Shown here in pieces: positions 18,631 through 27,602 of a stretch of 64,000 bases of DNA. The DNA lies in contig NZ_AUCH01000006.1 in NCBI RefSeq assembly GCF_000429665.1, forward strand, positions 62,001 to 126,000. Direction: 5' to 3'. Numbering within the stretch: the stretch's first letter is position 1; each line of letters starts with the position of its first letter. Source of the stretch: Azovibrio restrictus DSM 23866 (GTDB taxonomy: Bacteria; Pseudomonadota; Gammaproteobacteria; Burkholderiales; Rhodocyclaceae). Under the pieces are notes generated by a model, which saw only the letters and a list, made by a program, of their open reading frames with translations, did no database searches and was not told the DNA's origin. The translations under genes and the position numbers were made by a program.

Positions 18631-18644
18631 GGTGGGCTGCCGGC

Positions 18645-19190
18645 TTATGGCTCGCCTCCGAACTCGGCCCGGACGGGGGCGGAGAGCAGGCGTTTGACGA
18701 GCCAAGCCAGGAGCAGGGACAGCCCCACGGCGAACAGGGCGGAAAACACCCGCATGAACATGAACATGCGTTCGAGTTCCAGGGGGCCGTCGGTCTGGGC
18801 AAGGCCGGGCGAGGCGAACACGAGCTGTTGCAGCGCGATGCCGGCCAGGTTCCACAGGATGCCCAAGCCCAGGATGCCCACAAAGGCCAGCCGCGCCCAG
18901 TTGCGGCGCTTGAGGAGGCCGATGGCGGCCACCAGGGTGCCTATGGAGAGGATGAGAAAAGCCAGGAACAGGTAACGGATGTGGCCCAGGAGGAAGTCCA
19001 GGACGGCTGGTACCCCTGAAGCATGGGGGCTGGGCGGGAGCGCCAGGTCGGTGGGGAACATCAGCTGGATCATGATGTTCTGGGCCACCGCGATGAGGCT
19101 GGCAAAGCCCGCCATGACGATGAAGGTCCAGGCCAGGGCGGTGATGAAGGTGGAACGTGGCGGGGATGGCGGGAGCACGGGGGTTGCCAT
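18645..19190 (-). CDS. Four-helix integral membrane protein, unknown function
   Basis: 181 residues with four hydrophobic segments (about 17-45, 66-92, 98-124 and 147-168). A loop of about 20 residues follows the first pair. It is the first gene of the leftward cluster, divergent from the dctB-like gene with a 186-base gap. No transport or enzyme motif is visible. Confidence 0.7.
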   Translation of the reverse strand: MATPVLPPSPPRSTFITALAWTFIVMAGFASLIAVAQNIMIQLMFPTDLALPPSPHASGVPAVLDFLLGHIRYLFLAFLILSIGTLVAAIGLLKRRNWARLAFVGILGLGILWNLAGIALQQLVFASPGLAQTDGPLELERMFMFMRVFSALFAVGLSLLLAWLVKRLLSAPVRAEFGGEP

Positions 19191-19376
19191 GGGGTTTGTC
19201 CTGGGGAGCTGGGGCCGGGGGCCGGGGGCCGCAAAGGCCGCAAGTTAGCATGACATCGGTCTGGCTGTCTGCTGCCGGCCCCGGGTTCTGGGTCCGCCGC
19301 GCCCCCGGAAACCCCTGATTTCCCTCCGCCCCGCTCGCAAGTACCATGGCGCCCATTACGGTCTCGCCACTTCTCC

Positions 19377-21350
19377 ATGTTCGATGCCTCTTCCGACTTT
19401 GCCCTGGACCCCTGGCTGATAGGCCTGGCCCTGATCGGCATGATCGCCCTGCGCTGGCCCTTCGGGCTGCGGCCGGGGCAGCGCCTGCGCCGGGTCGGGG
19501 TGCTGCTGGCGGCTGGGGTGGTGCTGCTGGCGGTGGGGGCGGTGGCCTATCGCTGGAGCCTGGTGGCGGGGCTGGCGGAACTGCGCCAGCGGGGCCAGCA
19601 CCGGCTGGAGCTCTATTCGGAAAGCATGGAGCGGGAAGTGGCCAAGTTCGGCTACGTGCCCAGCATCCTCGGCCTGGAGCAGAACGTGCTCGCCCTGCTG
19701 GCTCGGCAGGAGCGCCCGGATGCGGCCCTGACGGGGCGGGTCAATGTGTTCCTGGAACAGCTCAACGAGCGGGCCGGCACCACGGCCATCTACGTCATGG
19801 ACCGGCGCGGGCGGGTGGTGGCGGCCAGCAACTGGAGCCGGCCGGAAAGCTTCCTGGGCCAGGATTTCTCCTACCGGCCCTACGTCATCGACGGCCTCCA
19901 GGGCCGGCCCGGGCGCTTCTACGGCATCGGCACCACCAGCGGCGCGCCCGGCTATTACCTGTCCTACGGCATCAGCGGTCCGGATGGCATCCGTGGTGTG
20001 GCGGCGGCCAAGATCAGCCTGGAAGGCCTGGAGCAGACCTGGAGCACCAGCGAGGCGCCGGTGCTGGTCACCGACGAGAACGGGGTGGTGATCCTGTCCT
20101 CCATCCCCGCCTGGAAGTTTGCCGCCACCCGGCCCATTTCCCCCGAGCGGCTGGCGGAGCTGGAACGCACCCGGCGCTACAACGGCCGGCCCCTGCCGCC
20201 CTTAGGCATCGTTACCCTGGATTCGGCCCCCGACGGTTCCCAGCGGGTGCGCCTGCCCTCCAGCCGCAAGCAGGAGCTGGCGCCCGGCGAGGGCGGGGTG
20301 TTCCTGGTGCAGAAGAAGCCCATCGAAGGCTCCGGCTGGCAACTCACCGTATTTACCAGCACCGCCCAGGTGCGCGAACTGGCGCTCACCCATGGGGCCC
20401 TGGCGGCCCTGGCCACGGCCTTCATCCTGGTGCTGCTGACCGTGGCCCGGGAGCGGCGGCGCCACATCCGCGAGCGCCTGGCGGCCCGGGAGGCCCTGCA
20501 GCAGGCCCATGACGAACTGGAAAAGAAGGTGGAGCAGCGCACCGGGGAGCTGTCGGACACGGTGGCCCAGCTCCAGGCCGAGGTGGCCGAGCGGGTGCGG
20601 GCCGAGAACACCCTGCGCAAGGCCCAGGAAGGCCTGGTCCAGGCCGGCAAGCTGGCCGTGATCGGGCAGCTCTCGGCCGGCATCACCCACGAACTGAACC
20701 AGCCCCTGGCGGCCCTGCGCACCCTTTCCGGCAACACCCTCAAGTACCTGGACCGGGGCCGCCTGGACACGGTGCGCTCCAACCTGCAGACCATGGACCA
20801 GATGGCCGAGCGCATGGGCCACATCACCGGTCAGCTCAAGCGCTTTGCGCGCAAATCCACCGGCCAGCAGCTAGCGGTGGATGTGGGCAATGCCTTTGCC
20901 AATGCCCTTTCCCTCCTGGCCCAGCGGATCAGGAAGGAGCAGGTCCAGGTGAGCCTGGAGCTGACCGAATCGCCGCTCCTGGCCCGGGGCGACCAGAACC
21001 GCCTGGAGCAGGTGCTGGTGAACCTGGTGGGCAACGCCCTGGACGCCATGGGCGACAACGAAGCCGCCGGCCGGCCCCGGGAGCTGCGCCTGTGCGCCCA
21101 CCGGGAGGCCGCCCAGGTGGTGCTGCGGGTGATGGATAATGGTTCGGGCCTCCCGGTGCAGGTGCTGGAGCGGCTCTTCGAGCCCTTCCTCACCACCAAG
21201 GAGCCCGGGGTCGGCCTGGGGCTGGGGCTGCCCATCTCCGCCGGCATCGTGCGCGACTGCGGCGGCGAACTGAATGGGGCCAACCGGCCCGAATGCGGCG
21301 CCGTATTCACCGTGCGCCTGCCGGCGGTCAAGGAGCTGGAAGATGTCTGA
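19377..21350 (+). CDS. dctB: DctB-type sensor histidine kinase (C4-dicarboxylate sensing family)
   Basis: 657 residues. Two membrane helices (about 12-28 and 40-60, and 335-355 closing the sensor) bracket a periplasmic double-Cache region with ATTAIYVMDRRG-like and SYRPYVIDG segments typical of DctB. A coiled coil follows (about 375-420), then the phospho-acceptor His438 in GITHELNQPLAALR and an ATPase domain ending in GLGLGLPIS. It overlaps the dctD-like gene by eight bases. No C4-dicarboxylate transporter gene is in the window, so the ligand is inferred from family resemblance. Confidence 0.85.
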   Translation: MFDASSDFALDPWLIGLALIGMIALRWPFGLRPGQRLRRVGVLLAAGVVLLAVGAVAYRWSLVAGLAELRQRGQHRLELYSESMEREVAKFGYVPSILGLEQNVLALLARQERPDAALTGRVNVFLEQLNERAGTTAIYVMDRRGRVVAASNWSRPESFLGQDFSYRPYVIDGLQGRPGRFYGIGTTSGAPGYYLSYGISGPDGIRGVAAAKISLEGLEQTWSTSEAPVLVTDENGVVILSSIPAWKFAATRPISPERLAELERTRRYNGRPLPPLGIVTLDSAPDGSQRVRLPSSRKQELAPGEGGVFLVQKKPIEGSGWQLTVFTSTAQVRELALTHGALAALATAFILVLLTVARERRRHIRERLAAREALQQAHDELEKKVEQRTGELSDTVAQLQAEVAERVRAENTLRKAQEGLVQAGKLAVIGQLSAGITHELNQPLAALRTLSGNTLKYLDRGRLDTVRSNLQTMDQMAERMGHITGQLKRFARKSTGQQLAVDVGNAFANALSLLAQRIRKEQVQVSLELTESPLLARGDQNRLEQVLVNLVGNALDAMGDNEAAGRPRELRLCAHREAAQVVLRVMDNGSGLPVQVLERLFEPFLTTKEPGVGLGLGLPISAGIVRDCGGELNGANRPECGAVFTVRLPAVKELEDV

Positions 21351-22689
21351 ACACGAATTGCATGTGCTGCTGGTGGAGGACGATCCGGCGGTGCGCCTGG
21401 GCTGCGAGCAGGCCCTGGATCTGGAAGGCATCGCCGTGCGCGCCTTCGATTCCGCCGAGGCGGTGCGCACCGCCTTCAGCCCCGGCTGTCCGGCGGTGGT
21501 GATCAGCGACGTGCGCCTGCCGGGCAAGGACGGCCTCACCCTGCTGCGCGAGCTGCGCACCCTGGATGCCGGCTTGCCGGTGGTGCTGATCACCGGCCAC
21601 GGGGACATCAACATGGCCGTGCAGGCCATGAAGGACGGGGCCTACGATTTCCTGGAAAAACCCTTCCCCCCGGAGCAGCTGGTGGAAGTGGCGCGCCGGG
21701 CCCTGGAAAAGCGGGCCCTGACCCTGGAGGTCCAGACCCTGCGGCGCCAGCTCGCCGAGGGGGGCGGCGCCGGTCAGGTGGTGCAGCGCCTGATCGGCCG
21801 TTCCCCGGCCATGGAACAGCTGCGCCGGATGATCCTGGACCTGGCCGACACGGACGCGGACGTGCTGATCCACGGGGAAACCGGCACCGGCAAGGAGCTG
21901 GTGGCCCGCTGCCTGCACGACTGCAGCCGGCGCCGGGAACGCCATTTCGTGCCCCTGAACTGCGGCGGCCTGCCCGAATCGGTGTTCGAGAGCGAGCTGT
22001 TCGGGCACGAGGCCGGGGCCTTCACCGGAGCCCAGAAGCAGCGTATCGGCCGGATCGAATACGCCAGCGGCGGCACCCTGTTCCTGGACGAAATCGAGAC
22101 CATGCCCCTGGTGCTGCAGATCAAGCTGCTGCGGGTGTTCCAGGAGCGGGTCATCGAGCGGCTCGGGGCGAACCGGCCCATCCCCGTGGATTGCCGGGTG
22201 ATCGCCGCCAGCAAGGCCGACCTGCGCCGCCAGGCCGACGAAGGGCGCTTCCGGGCCGACCTCTACTACCGGCTCAACGTGGTCAGCCTGGAAATTCCGC
22301 CCCTGCGGGAACGGCGGGAGGACATTCCCCTGCTGTTCGAACACTTCGCCCAGGAAGCCGCCCGGCGCTATAACCGGGAGGTGCCGGCGGTGGACGAGAG
22401 CATCTCCCGGCAGCTGTTCGCCCATGCCTGGCCCGGCAACGTGCGCGAACTGCGCAATGCCGCCGACCGCTTCGTCCTGGGCCTGGGGCGCAACTTCATC
22501 GGCGGCGGCGCCCTGGAAACCGGCGAGCTGCCCCTGGCCCGGGCCGTGGAAGCCTTCGAGTCGGCCCTGATCGCCGAAGCCCTGCGCCGCCATGGGCACA
22601 GCCTGGCGCGCACCGCCCAGGCCCTGCAGGTGGCCAAGACTACCCTGCACGACAAGCTGAAGAAATACGGCCTCACGGGCGAATCCTGA
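21343..22689 (+). CDS. dctD: DctD-type sigma-54-dependent response regulator
   Basis: 448 residues. The receiver domain has Asp56 as phospho-acceptor (VISDVRLPG). The AAA+ domain has Walker A GETGTGKE, the sigma-54 contact loop GAFTGA and the R-finger region. A C-terminal Fis-type helix-turn-helix completes it (LARTAQALQVAKTTLHDKLKKY). It activates RpoN-dependent promoters when phosphorylated by the upstream kinase; rpoN itself lies at 42 kb. The start at 21343 is set by the eight-base overlap with the kinase gene. Confidence 0.9.
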   Translation: MSEHELHVLLVEDDPAVRLGCEQALDLEGIAVRAFDSAEAVRTAFSPGCPAVVISDVRLPGKDGLTLLRELRTLDAGLPVVLITGHGDINMAVQAMKDGAYDFLEKPFPPEQLVEVARRALEKRALTLEVQTLRRQLAEGGGAGQVVQRLIGRSPAMEQLRRMILDLADTDADVLIHGETGTGKELVARCLHDCSRRRERHFVPLNCGGLPESVFESELFGHEAGAFTGAQKQRIGRIEYASGGTLFLDEIETMPLVLQIKLLRVFQERVIERLGANRPIPVDCRVIAASKADLRRQADEGRFRADLYYRLNVVSLEIPPLRERREDIPLLFEHFAQEAARRYNREVPAVDESISRQLFAHAWPGNVRELRNAADRFVLGLGRNFIGGGALETGELPLARAVEAFESALIAEALRRHGHSLARTAQALQVAKTTLHDKLKKYGLTGES

Positions 22690-22802
22690 GCCGGGGCGGG
22701 CGGCCACGGTTCTGGCTGCCTCTATTCCATGGGCATTGCCCGGTGCTACCATGCCGCCCCTTCAGCCGGGCGCTTGGGCCCGGCCTTGCGCGGAGCGTAC
22801 CC

Positions 22803-23435
22803 ATGTCCCTCTCTTCCTACAGTCTCGTCTATGGCAGCGGCCAGGTCCTCATGGGGCTGGCCCTGGTCACCTTCTTCCTCGCCTATGGCGCCACCCTCTA
22901 CCAGGGCTTCCGGCGCAGCGTGCTGCTGGGGCTGGCCGTGCTGCTGCTGGCTCCCTTTTCCGTCGGGGTCTACCTGTTCACGTTCCGCAAGGAGCATCCG
23001 CGCATCCTGCGCACCCTGCTGATCTCTCTGGGCCTGTTCCTGCTCGCCCTCCTGCCCCTGCTGCTGGCCAAATCCATGCGCGACCAAGGGGGCGCCAGCA
23101 ACGAGCTGGTGGACCTGGTCCGCGACATGGCGCCCCTGCGCGATGGTCTGGCCGCCCACGTGGCCGCTACCGGACGCTGGCCGGATCAGGGCGAGCTGGC
23201 GCAGGTATCCGGGGCCGGGGAGCTGGATGGCCTGCAACGGCGTTTCTTCAGCGAGGGGAATCTGGCCTGGGTGAAGCTCGCCAGTGCAAGCTATGTGGGG
23301 GCTCCCAGCGTCGAGTTCGTCGGGCAGATTGACCCGGCCAGCCGCAGTATCAGCTGGTCCTGCACCCGGGACCAGCCGGAGCGGGGCCCGGAGGTCTGCA
23401 CCGCCTGGGAGGTCGGCATCCGCATCCAGCGGTGA
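22803..23435 (+). CDS. Membrane protein with pilin-like C-terminal domain, unknown function
   Basis: 210 residues. Three hydrophobic helices occupy about residues 10-100. The C-terminal half has a pilin-like pattern: AAHVAATGRWPDQ resembles the strand after a pilin helix, and ISWSC...EVCTA gives two cysteines as in a pilin D-region. The start at 22803 has GGAG eight bases upstream. It is monocistronic as far as can be seen. The resemblance to pilins is pattern-based and not certain. Confidence 0.6.
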   Translation: MSLSSYSLVYGSGQVLMGLALVTFFLAYGATLYQGFRRSVLLGLAVLLLAPFSVGVYLFTFRKEHPRILRTLLISLGLFLLALLPLLLAKSMRDQGGASNELVDLVRDMAPLRDGLAAHVAATGRWPDQGELAQVSGAGELDGLQRRFFSEGNLAWVKLASASYVGAPSVEFVGQIDPASRSISWSCTRDQPERGPEVCTAWEVGIRIQR

Positions 23436-23501
23436 GCCACTGCGGGCGGCTTCTGGCACACTCGGGCTCCCGGGGCCTGGTGCCCGTTTCAGGAGTTTTC
23501 C

Positions 23502-23867
23502 ATGCTGCAGCCCTACGCCCAGGTGAGCGCCTACCGGACCAAGGACGGTTCGGAAATCCGTGAGTTGATGCACCCGGCCGTGCACGGCAACCAGCAGCAG
23601 TCCCTGGCCGAGGCCCGGGTGCCGGCCGGGGGGCGCACCCTGCTGCACCGGCATCTGCACACCGAGGAGCTGTACCACATCACGGCCGGCACCGGGCACA
23701 TGACCCTGGGGCAGGAGCACTTCCCGGTGCAGCCCGGGGATACCGTGTGCATCCCGCCCGGCACGCCCCACTGCATCGCCGCCACCGGCCCCGGGGAACT
23801 GCGCCTGTTGTGCTGCTGCGCCCCGGCCTACAGCCACGCGGATACGGAGCTGCTGGAAGCAGAGTAG
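23502..23867 (+). CDS. Single-domain cupin protein
   Basis: 121 residues forming one cupin beta-barrel. Metal-ligand candidates are in motif 1 (HRHLHTEELYHI) and motif 2 (PGDTVCIPPGTPHCI). AGGAG lies upstream of the ATG. Small cupins of this type can be isomerases, dioxygenases or storage/binding proteins, and nothing here fixes the substrate. It is followed 64 bases later by a methyltransferase gene on the same strand. Confidence 0.8.
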   Translation: MLQPYAQVSAYRTKDGSEIRELMHPAVHGNQQQSLAEARVPAGGRTLLHRHLHTEELYHITAGTGHMTLGQEHFPVQPGDTVCIPPGTPHCIAATGPGELRLLCCCAPAYSHADTELLEAE

Positions 23868-23931
23868 GGCGGCAGGGCATATCGGTGTTTGTTAATATGC
23901 GCCCCTTGCCCTTTTTCCTGCCGGATGCCCC

Positions 23932-24642
23932 ATGAAGATCGCCGATCCCAGCCAGACCACGGTCTGCAATGAAGTCAAACTGATGCTGGCCGAACTGCCC
24001 CTGGCCGGCGCCCGGGTGCTGGAGCTGGGCTGCGGCAAGGCGGAGAAGACCCGCACCCTGGCCGAGCAGGGCCAGGTGCGGCAAATCCTGGCCCTGGAAG
24101 TGGATGCCATCCAGCACCAGCGCAACCTGGAGATACGCGACCTGCCCCAGGTGCAGTTCCGTCAGGGCGGGGCCGAGGCGATTCCCGCCGAGGACGGCAG
24201 TTTCGATCTGGTGATCATGCTCAAGTCCCTGCATCACGTACCCCTGGAGCACATGGACCGGGCCCTGTGCGAAATCGAGCGGGTGCTCCGTCCCGGGGGG
24301 CTGGCCTGGATTTCCGAGCCGGTGTTCGCGGGGGAGTTGAACGAGGTGATGCGCCTCTTCCACGACGAGGAGCGGGTGCGGGAGGCGGCCTTTGCCGCCG
24401 TGTGCCGGGCCGTGGCCGATGGCCGGCTGGCCCTGGAAAAGCAGCTGTTCTTCTGCACCCGCAGCCAGTTCGCCGATTTCGCGGCCTTCGATGCGCGCAT
24501 GATCCGGGTCACCCATACCGAACACCGGCTGGCGCCGGAACTGTATGCCCAGGTGCAGCAGCGTTTCTCCGCCCATCTGGGCCCCGAGGGCGCCACCTTC
24601 CACCCGCCCCAGCGGGTGGATCTGCTCCGTAAGCCCGGCTGA
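23932..24642 (+). CDS. Class I SAM-dependent methyltransferase
   Basis: 236 residues. The SAM-binding motif I reads VLELGCGKAEKT (about 23-34), the acidic end of strand 2 is ALEVDA, and motif II-like FDLVIMLKSLHHV is typical of the Methyltransf_11 group. It converges on btuF with a 12-base gap. The substrate is unknown. Confidence 0.85.
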   Translation: MKIADPSQTTVCNEVKLMLAELPLAGARVLELGCGKAEKTRTLAEQGQVRQILALEVDAIQHQRNLEIRDLPQVQFRQGGAEAIPAEDGSFDLVIMLKSLHHVPLEHMDRALCEIERVLRPGGLAWISEPVFAGELNEVMRLFHDEERVREAAFAAVCRAVADGRLALEKQLFFCTRSQFADFAAFDARMIRVTHTEHRLAPELYAQVQQRFSAHLGPEGATFHPPQRVDLLRKPG

Positions 24643-24654
24643 GGGGCCGGAGCT

Positions 24655-25545
24655 TCAGGGCCCCGGGCGGCGCTGCCGGGCCGTTTCCAGGGCGCGGCAG
24701 AGGGCGGCGGTGCCGTCCAGGATGCGCGGCGTGTGGCGCTGCATGATGTCCGGGTTGATGTGGAACAGGTTGCCCCGCTGCACGGCCAGGAGCCGGGGCC
24801 AGCGTTTCCAGTCATCCAGCCACTCGGGTTTGGCATCTCCCATGCCGGTGGCGACGATGGCCTCCGGATTGGCGGTGAGCACCGCCTCCAGGCTCACGGT
24901 CGGCGCCATCTGCTGCAGTTCCCCATAGACATTGACGCCGCCGCAGATGCTGATGGCGCTGCTGATGATCTGGGGCTTGCCCACGGTCATCAGGGGCTCC
25001 TTCCAGATCTGGTAGAACACCGGCACCGGGGCGCGCCGGGCGTATTCCGCCCGCAGTCCGGCCAGGCGCTGGCGGAAGGCGGTGGCCGCGGCGCCGGCCG
25101 TGGCCTCGGTGCCCGCCAGCCGGCCGTAGTGTTCGAGCTGCACCGCCACGTCGTCCATGGTGTTGGGCTGGGTCACGAATACCGGCAGCCCCAGGGCCCG
25201 CAGCTTGTCCACCTGGGCCGGGGCGTTGCCGCTCTCCCAGGCGATCACCAGGTCCGGCTTCAATTTCAGCACCGCTTCCAGATCCAGCCGGGAATAGCCG
25301 CCCACCCGGGGTAGCTGCCGGGCTTCGGGCGGGTAGTCGCTGTAATCCACGGCGCCCACCAGGTAGGGGCCGGCGCCGGCCGCGTAGAGGGTTTCCGTGG
25401 CATGGGGGGCCAGGCTGACGATGCGCCGGGCCGGGCCGGGCAGCTCCACCAACCGGCCGGTGTCATCCTTGAGGCGGATAGGGGCGGCCTGGGCGGCCAG
25501 GGTCAGGCTGGCGAGCAGGGCGGCCAGGAGGAATCGTTTCAGCAT
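24655..25545 (-). CDS. btuF: Cobalamin-binding periplasmic protein (BtuF family)
   Basis: 296 residues with an N-terminal signal peptide (about 1-20, cleavage after AQA). A Fe3+/B12 periplasmic-binding fold follows, with RRIVSLAPHATETLYAAGAG, the signature around the first lobe of BtuF proteins. Its position directly after threonine-phosphate decarboxylase and cbiB (seven-base overlaps) supports corrinoid uptake over iron-siderophore uptake. Its membrane permease and ATPase are not in the window. Confidence 0.85.
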   Translation of the reverse strand: MLKRFLLAALLASLTLAAQAAPIRLKDDTGRLVELPGPARRIVSLAPHATETLYAAGAGPYLVGAVDYSDYPPEARQLPRVGGYSRLDLEAVLKLKPDLVIAWESGNAPAQVDKLRALGLPVFVTQPNTMDDVAVQLEHYGRLAGTEATAGAAATAFRQRLAGLRAEYARRAPVPVFYQIWKEPLMTVGKPQIISSAISICGGVNVYGELQQMAPTVSLEAVLTANPEAIVATGMGDAKPEWLDDWKRWPRLLAVQRGNLFHINPDIMQRHTPRILDGTAALCRALETARQRRPGP

Positions 25546-26543
25546 CGCCGGCTCCAGGCGTCGAGGGTGGCGGCCAGTTTATCCCAGTGGGCTTGATTGC
25601 CGGGCAGGCCGAAGCGCAGCAGGCCGGCTTCCGGGAACAGGCGCACCAGGATGCCCCGGTCACGCAGGAAATTGAACAGGGGTTTGGGCTGGGCCAGGGC
25701 CAGCGTGACGAACAGGGGCGTGGCGGCTGGCGGCGCGGTCTGGGCCAGGGGCGCCAGCAGTGCGGCCAGGCGGGCGCTGGCGGCGGCCAGATCGAGCCGG
25801 GCCTGGGCCTGCCAGGCCGTATCGGCCAGGGCCCGGGCCGCCACCCAGCGGGCCGGATGGTTCACGGCCCAGGGGCCGAGCTTTTCCGCCAGGGCTTGCA
25901 GCAGCTCCGGCTGGCCGAGCAGGAAACCCACCCGGGCGCCGGCCAGGCCGAAGAACTTGCCCAGGGAGCGGAACACCACCAGGTTGGGGCAGGCCTCGCT
26001 GCCGGCCAGGTCGGCCACGCTGATTTCCGGTGTGGCGTCGGCAAAAGCCTCATCCACGAATAGCCAGCCGCCCCGCCGGGCCAGCTGCTCGGCGGCGGCG
26101 AGGATGTCGTCCCGGGCCAGCTGATGGCCGGTGGGATTGTTGGGATTGCAGAGCAGCACCCGGGGGGTGGCGGCGGCCAGGGCCCGTTTCAGGTTGCCGG
26201 CCGGGAGCTGGCGCAGCTGATGGCCGGCCGCCTGCCAGGCCGCCGGGTGCTCGGCGTAGAGGGGCGCCAGGCAGGCGATGGCGGCGCCGGGAAAGAGGCT
26301 GGGCAGGGTCTGGATGGCGGCCTGGGAGCCGGGCAGGGCGAGCAGGCGCGTATTGCCGTAACAGGCGGCGGCAGCCGCTTCCAGGCCGTCGTCGGCTTCA
26401 GGCAGCCGCTGCCAGACTTCCGGCGGCAGGGGCGGCACCGGCCAGCTCTGGGGATTGATGCCGGTGGACAGGTCTACCCAGTCTTCCAGGGGAATGGTGC
26501 TCAGGCGGGCCGCCTGGCGCAGTCGGCCGCCGTGCTCAAGCAT
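25539..26543 (-). CDS. cobD: L-threonine-O-3-phosphate decarboxylase (cobalamin biosynthesis)
   Basis: 334 residues, a PLP-dependent class I aminotransferase-fold enzyme. It makes (R)-1-amino-2-propanol phosphate for the nucleotide loop. Seen: NPNNPTGH, an Asp of the FVDEAF type, and the PLP-binding Lys in SLGKFFGLAGARVG. It overlaps both neighbours (btuF by seven bases, cbiB by eight), a tight operon. The symbol follows the Salmonella naming; in other schemes it is cobC. Confidence 0.9.
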   Translation of the reverse strand: MLEHGGRLRQAARLSTIPLEDWVDLSTGINPQSWPVPPLPPEVWQRLPEADDGLEAAAAACYGNTRLLALPGSQAAIQTLPSLFPGAAIACLAPLYAEHPAAWQAAGHQLRQLPAGNLKRALAAATPRVLLCNPNNPTGHQLARDDILAAAEQLARRGGWLFVDEAFADATPEISVADLAGSEACPNLVVFRSLGKFFGLAGARVGFLLGQPELLQALAEKLGPWAVNHPARWVAARALADTAWQAQARLDLAAASARLAALLAPLAQTAPPAATPLFVTLALAQPKPLFNFLRDRGILVRLFPEAGLLRFGLPGNQAHWDKLAATLDAWSRRC

Positions 26544-27489
26544 GGAGGAGGCCGATGATCAGGAGCACGGCCAGCCACAGCCACAGGCTGCGTTGTACCA
26601 GGCGCAGGGCCAGGCCGATGTGGCGATGGTCCGGAGCGCTGCCCTGGCCCAGCTGGGGGCGCATTTCTTCTTCGCCCTCATAGATGGCGCTGCCGCCCAG
26701 GCAGACACCCAGGCTGCCGGCGCCGGAGGCCATCACCGGGCCGGCGTTGGGGCTGTCCCAGGCCGGGGCCTGGCTGCGCCAGCAGCTCAGGGCCCGCTGT
26801 GGGGAGCCCAGCAGGGCATAGGTGAGGGCCGTGAGCCGGGCCGGCACCCAGTTGAGCAGGTCGTCCAGGCGGGCGGCGGCCCAGCCGAATTTCAGGAAGC
26901 GGGGATTCTTGTAGCCCCACATGGCGTCCAGGGTGTTGGCCAGGCGGAACAGCAGGGCTCCGGGGCCGCCCAGCAGGGCGAACCAGAACAGGGCGCCGAA
27001 GATGGCGTCGTTGCCGTTTTCCAGGATCGATTCCACCCCGGCCTTGGCCACGCCGGTGGAGCATAGCTGGCTGGTATCCCGGGACACCAGCCAGCCCACC
27101 CGGCGGCGGGCTTCGGGCAGGTTCCTGGCGGCCAGAGGGCGGCGCACTGCTTCCCCATGCTGCATCAGGCTCCGGGCGCCCAGGGCGAAATAGCCGAGCA
27201 GCACGTCGGCGTACCAGGCCCAGCCCGGCTGCTGGCGCCACCAGAAGGCCAGGCCCACCAGGGGCAGGACGGCGAAGCCCCAGGCCAGGGCCCCGGCGAA
27301 ACGGCCGCCGCCACCGCCGCCGGAATGGTTCAGGGCCGCTTCCAGCCAGCCGGCCAGGCGGCCGAAGCCCACCAGGGGATGGCAGCAGCGGGGTTCGCCC
27401 AGGAGCCGGTCCAGCAACACGGCGGCCAGGGCGGCCAGGGGCAGGTGCAGGGAAGGATGGTCGGCGAGCAGTTCAGCCAGGAAGTCCAT
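26536..27489 (-). CDS. cbiB: Adenosylcobinamide-phosphate synthase (CbiB/CobD family)
   Basis: 317 residues, an integral membrane enzyme. It attaches aminopropanol (phosphate) to adenosylcobyric acid. Family features: LLDRLLGEPRCCHPLVGFGR near the N-terminus, SRDTSQL in mid-protein, and ENGNDAIFGALFWF. Several hydrophobic helices are present. The start at 27489 is preferred because upstream in-frame residues show no similarity. It is the first gene of the leftward cbiB-cobD-btuF operon. Confidence 0.92.
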   Translation of the reverse strand: MDFLAELLADHPSLHLPLAALAAVLLDRLLGEPRCCHPLVGFGRLAGWLEAALNHSGGGGGGRFAGALAWGFAVLPLVGLAFWWRQQPGWAWYADVLLGYFALGARSLMQHGEAVRRPLAARNLPEARRRVGWLVSRDTSQLCSTGVAKAGVESILENGNDAIFGALFWFALLGGPGALLFRLANTLDAMWGYKNPRFLKFGWAAARLDDLLNWVPARLTALTYALLGSPQRALSCWRSQAPAWDSPNAGPVMASGAGSLGVCLGGSAIYEGEEEMRPQLGQGSAPDHRHIGLALRLVQRSLWLWLAVLLIIGLLHA

Positions 27490-27602
27490 GGGATAATCCC
27501 GCGCTTGGTCGGGGCACCGTTTGGCAAAGAGGCGGGATTTTATAACCAATGCCCTAATTTCTTTGCGTGTTTTTTGCCTCCCAGCAGAGGCCTATCGATG
27601 CG

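Noticed and set aside
27490..27602. Cobalamin riboswitch between cbiB and cobQ
   Set aside because: The gap is too short and no conserved B12-box-like sequence was seen.
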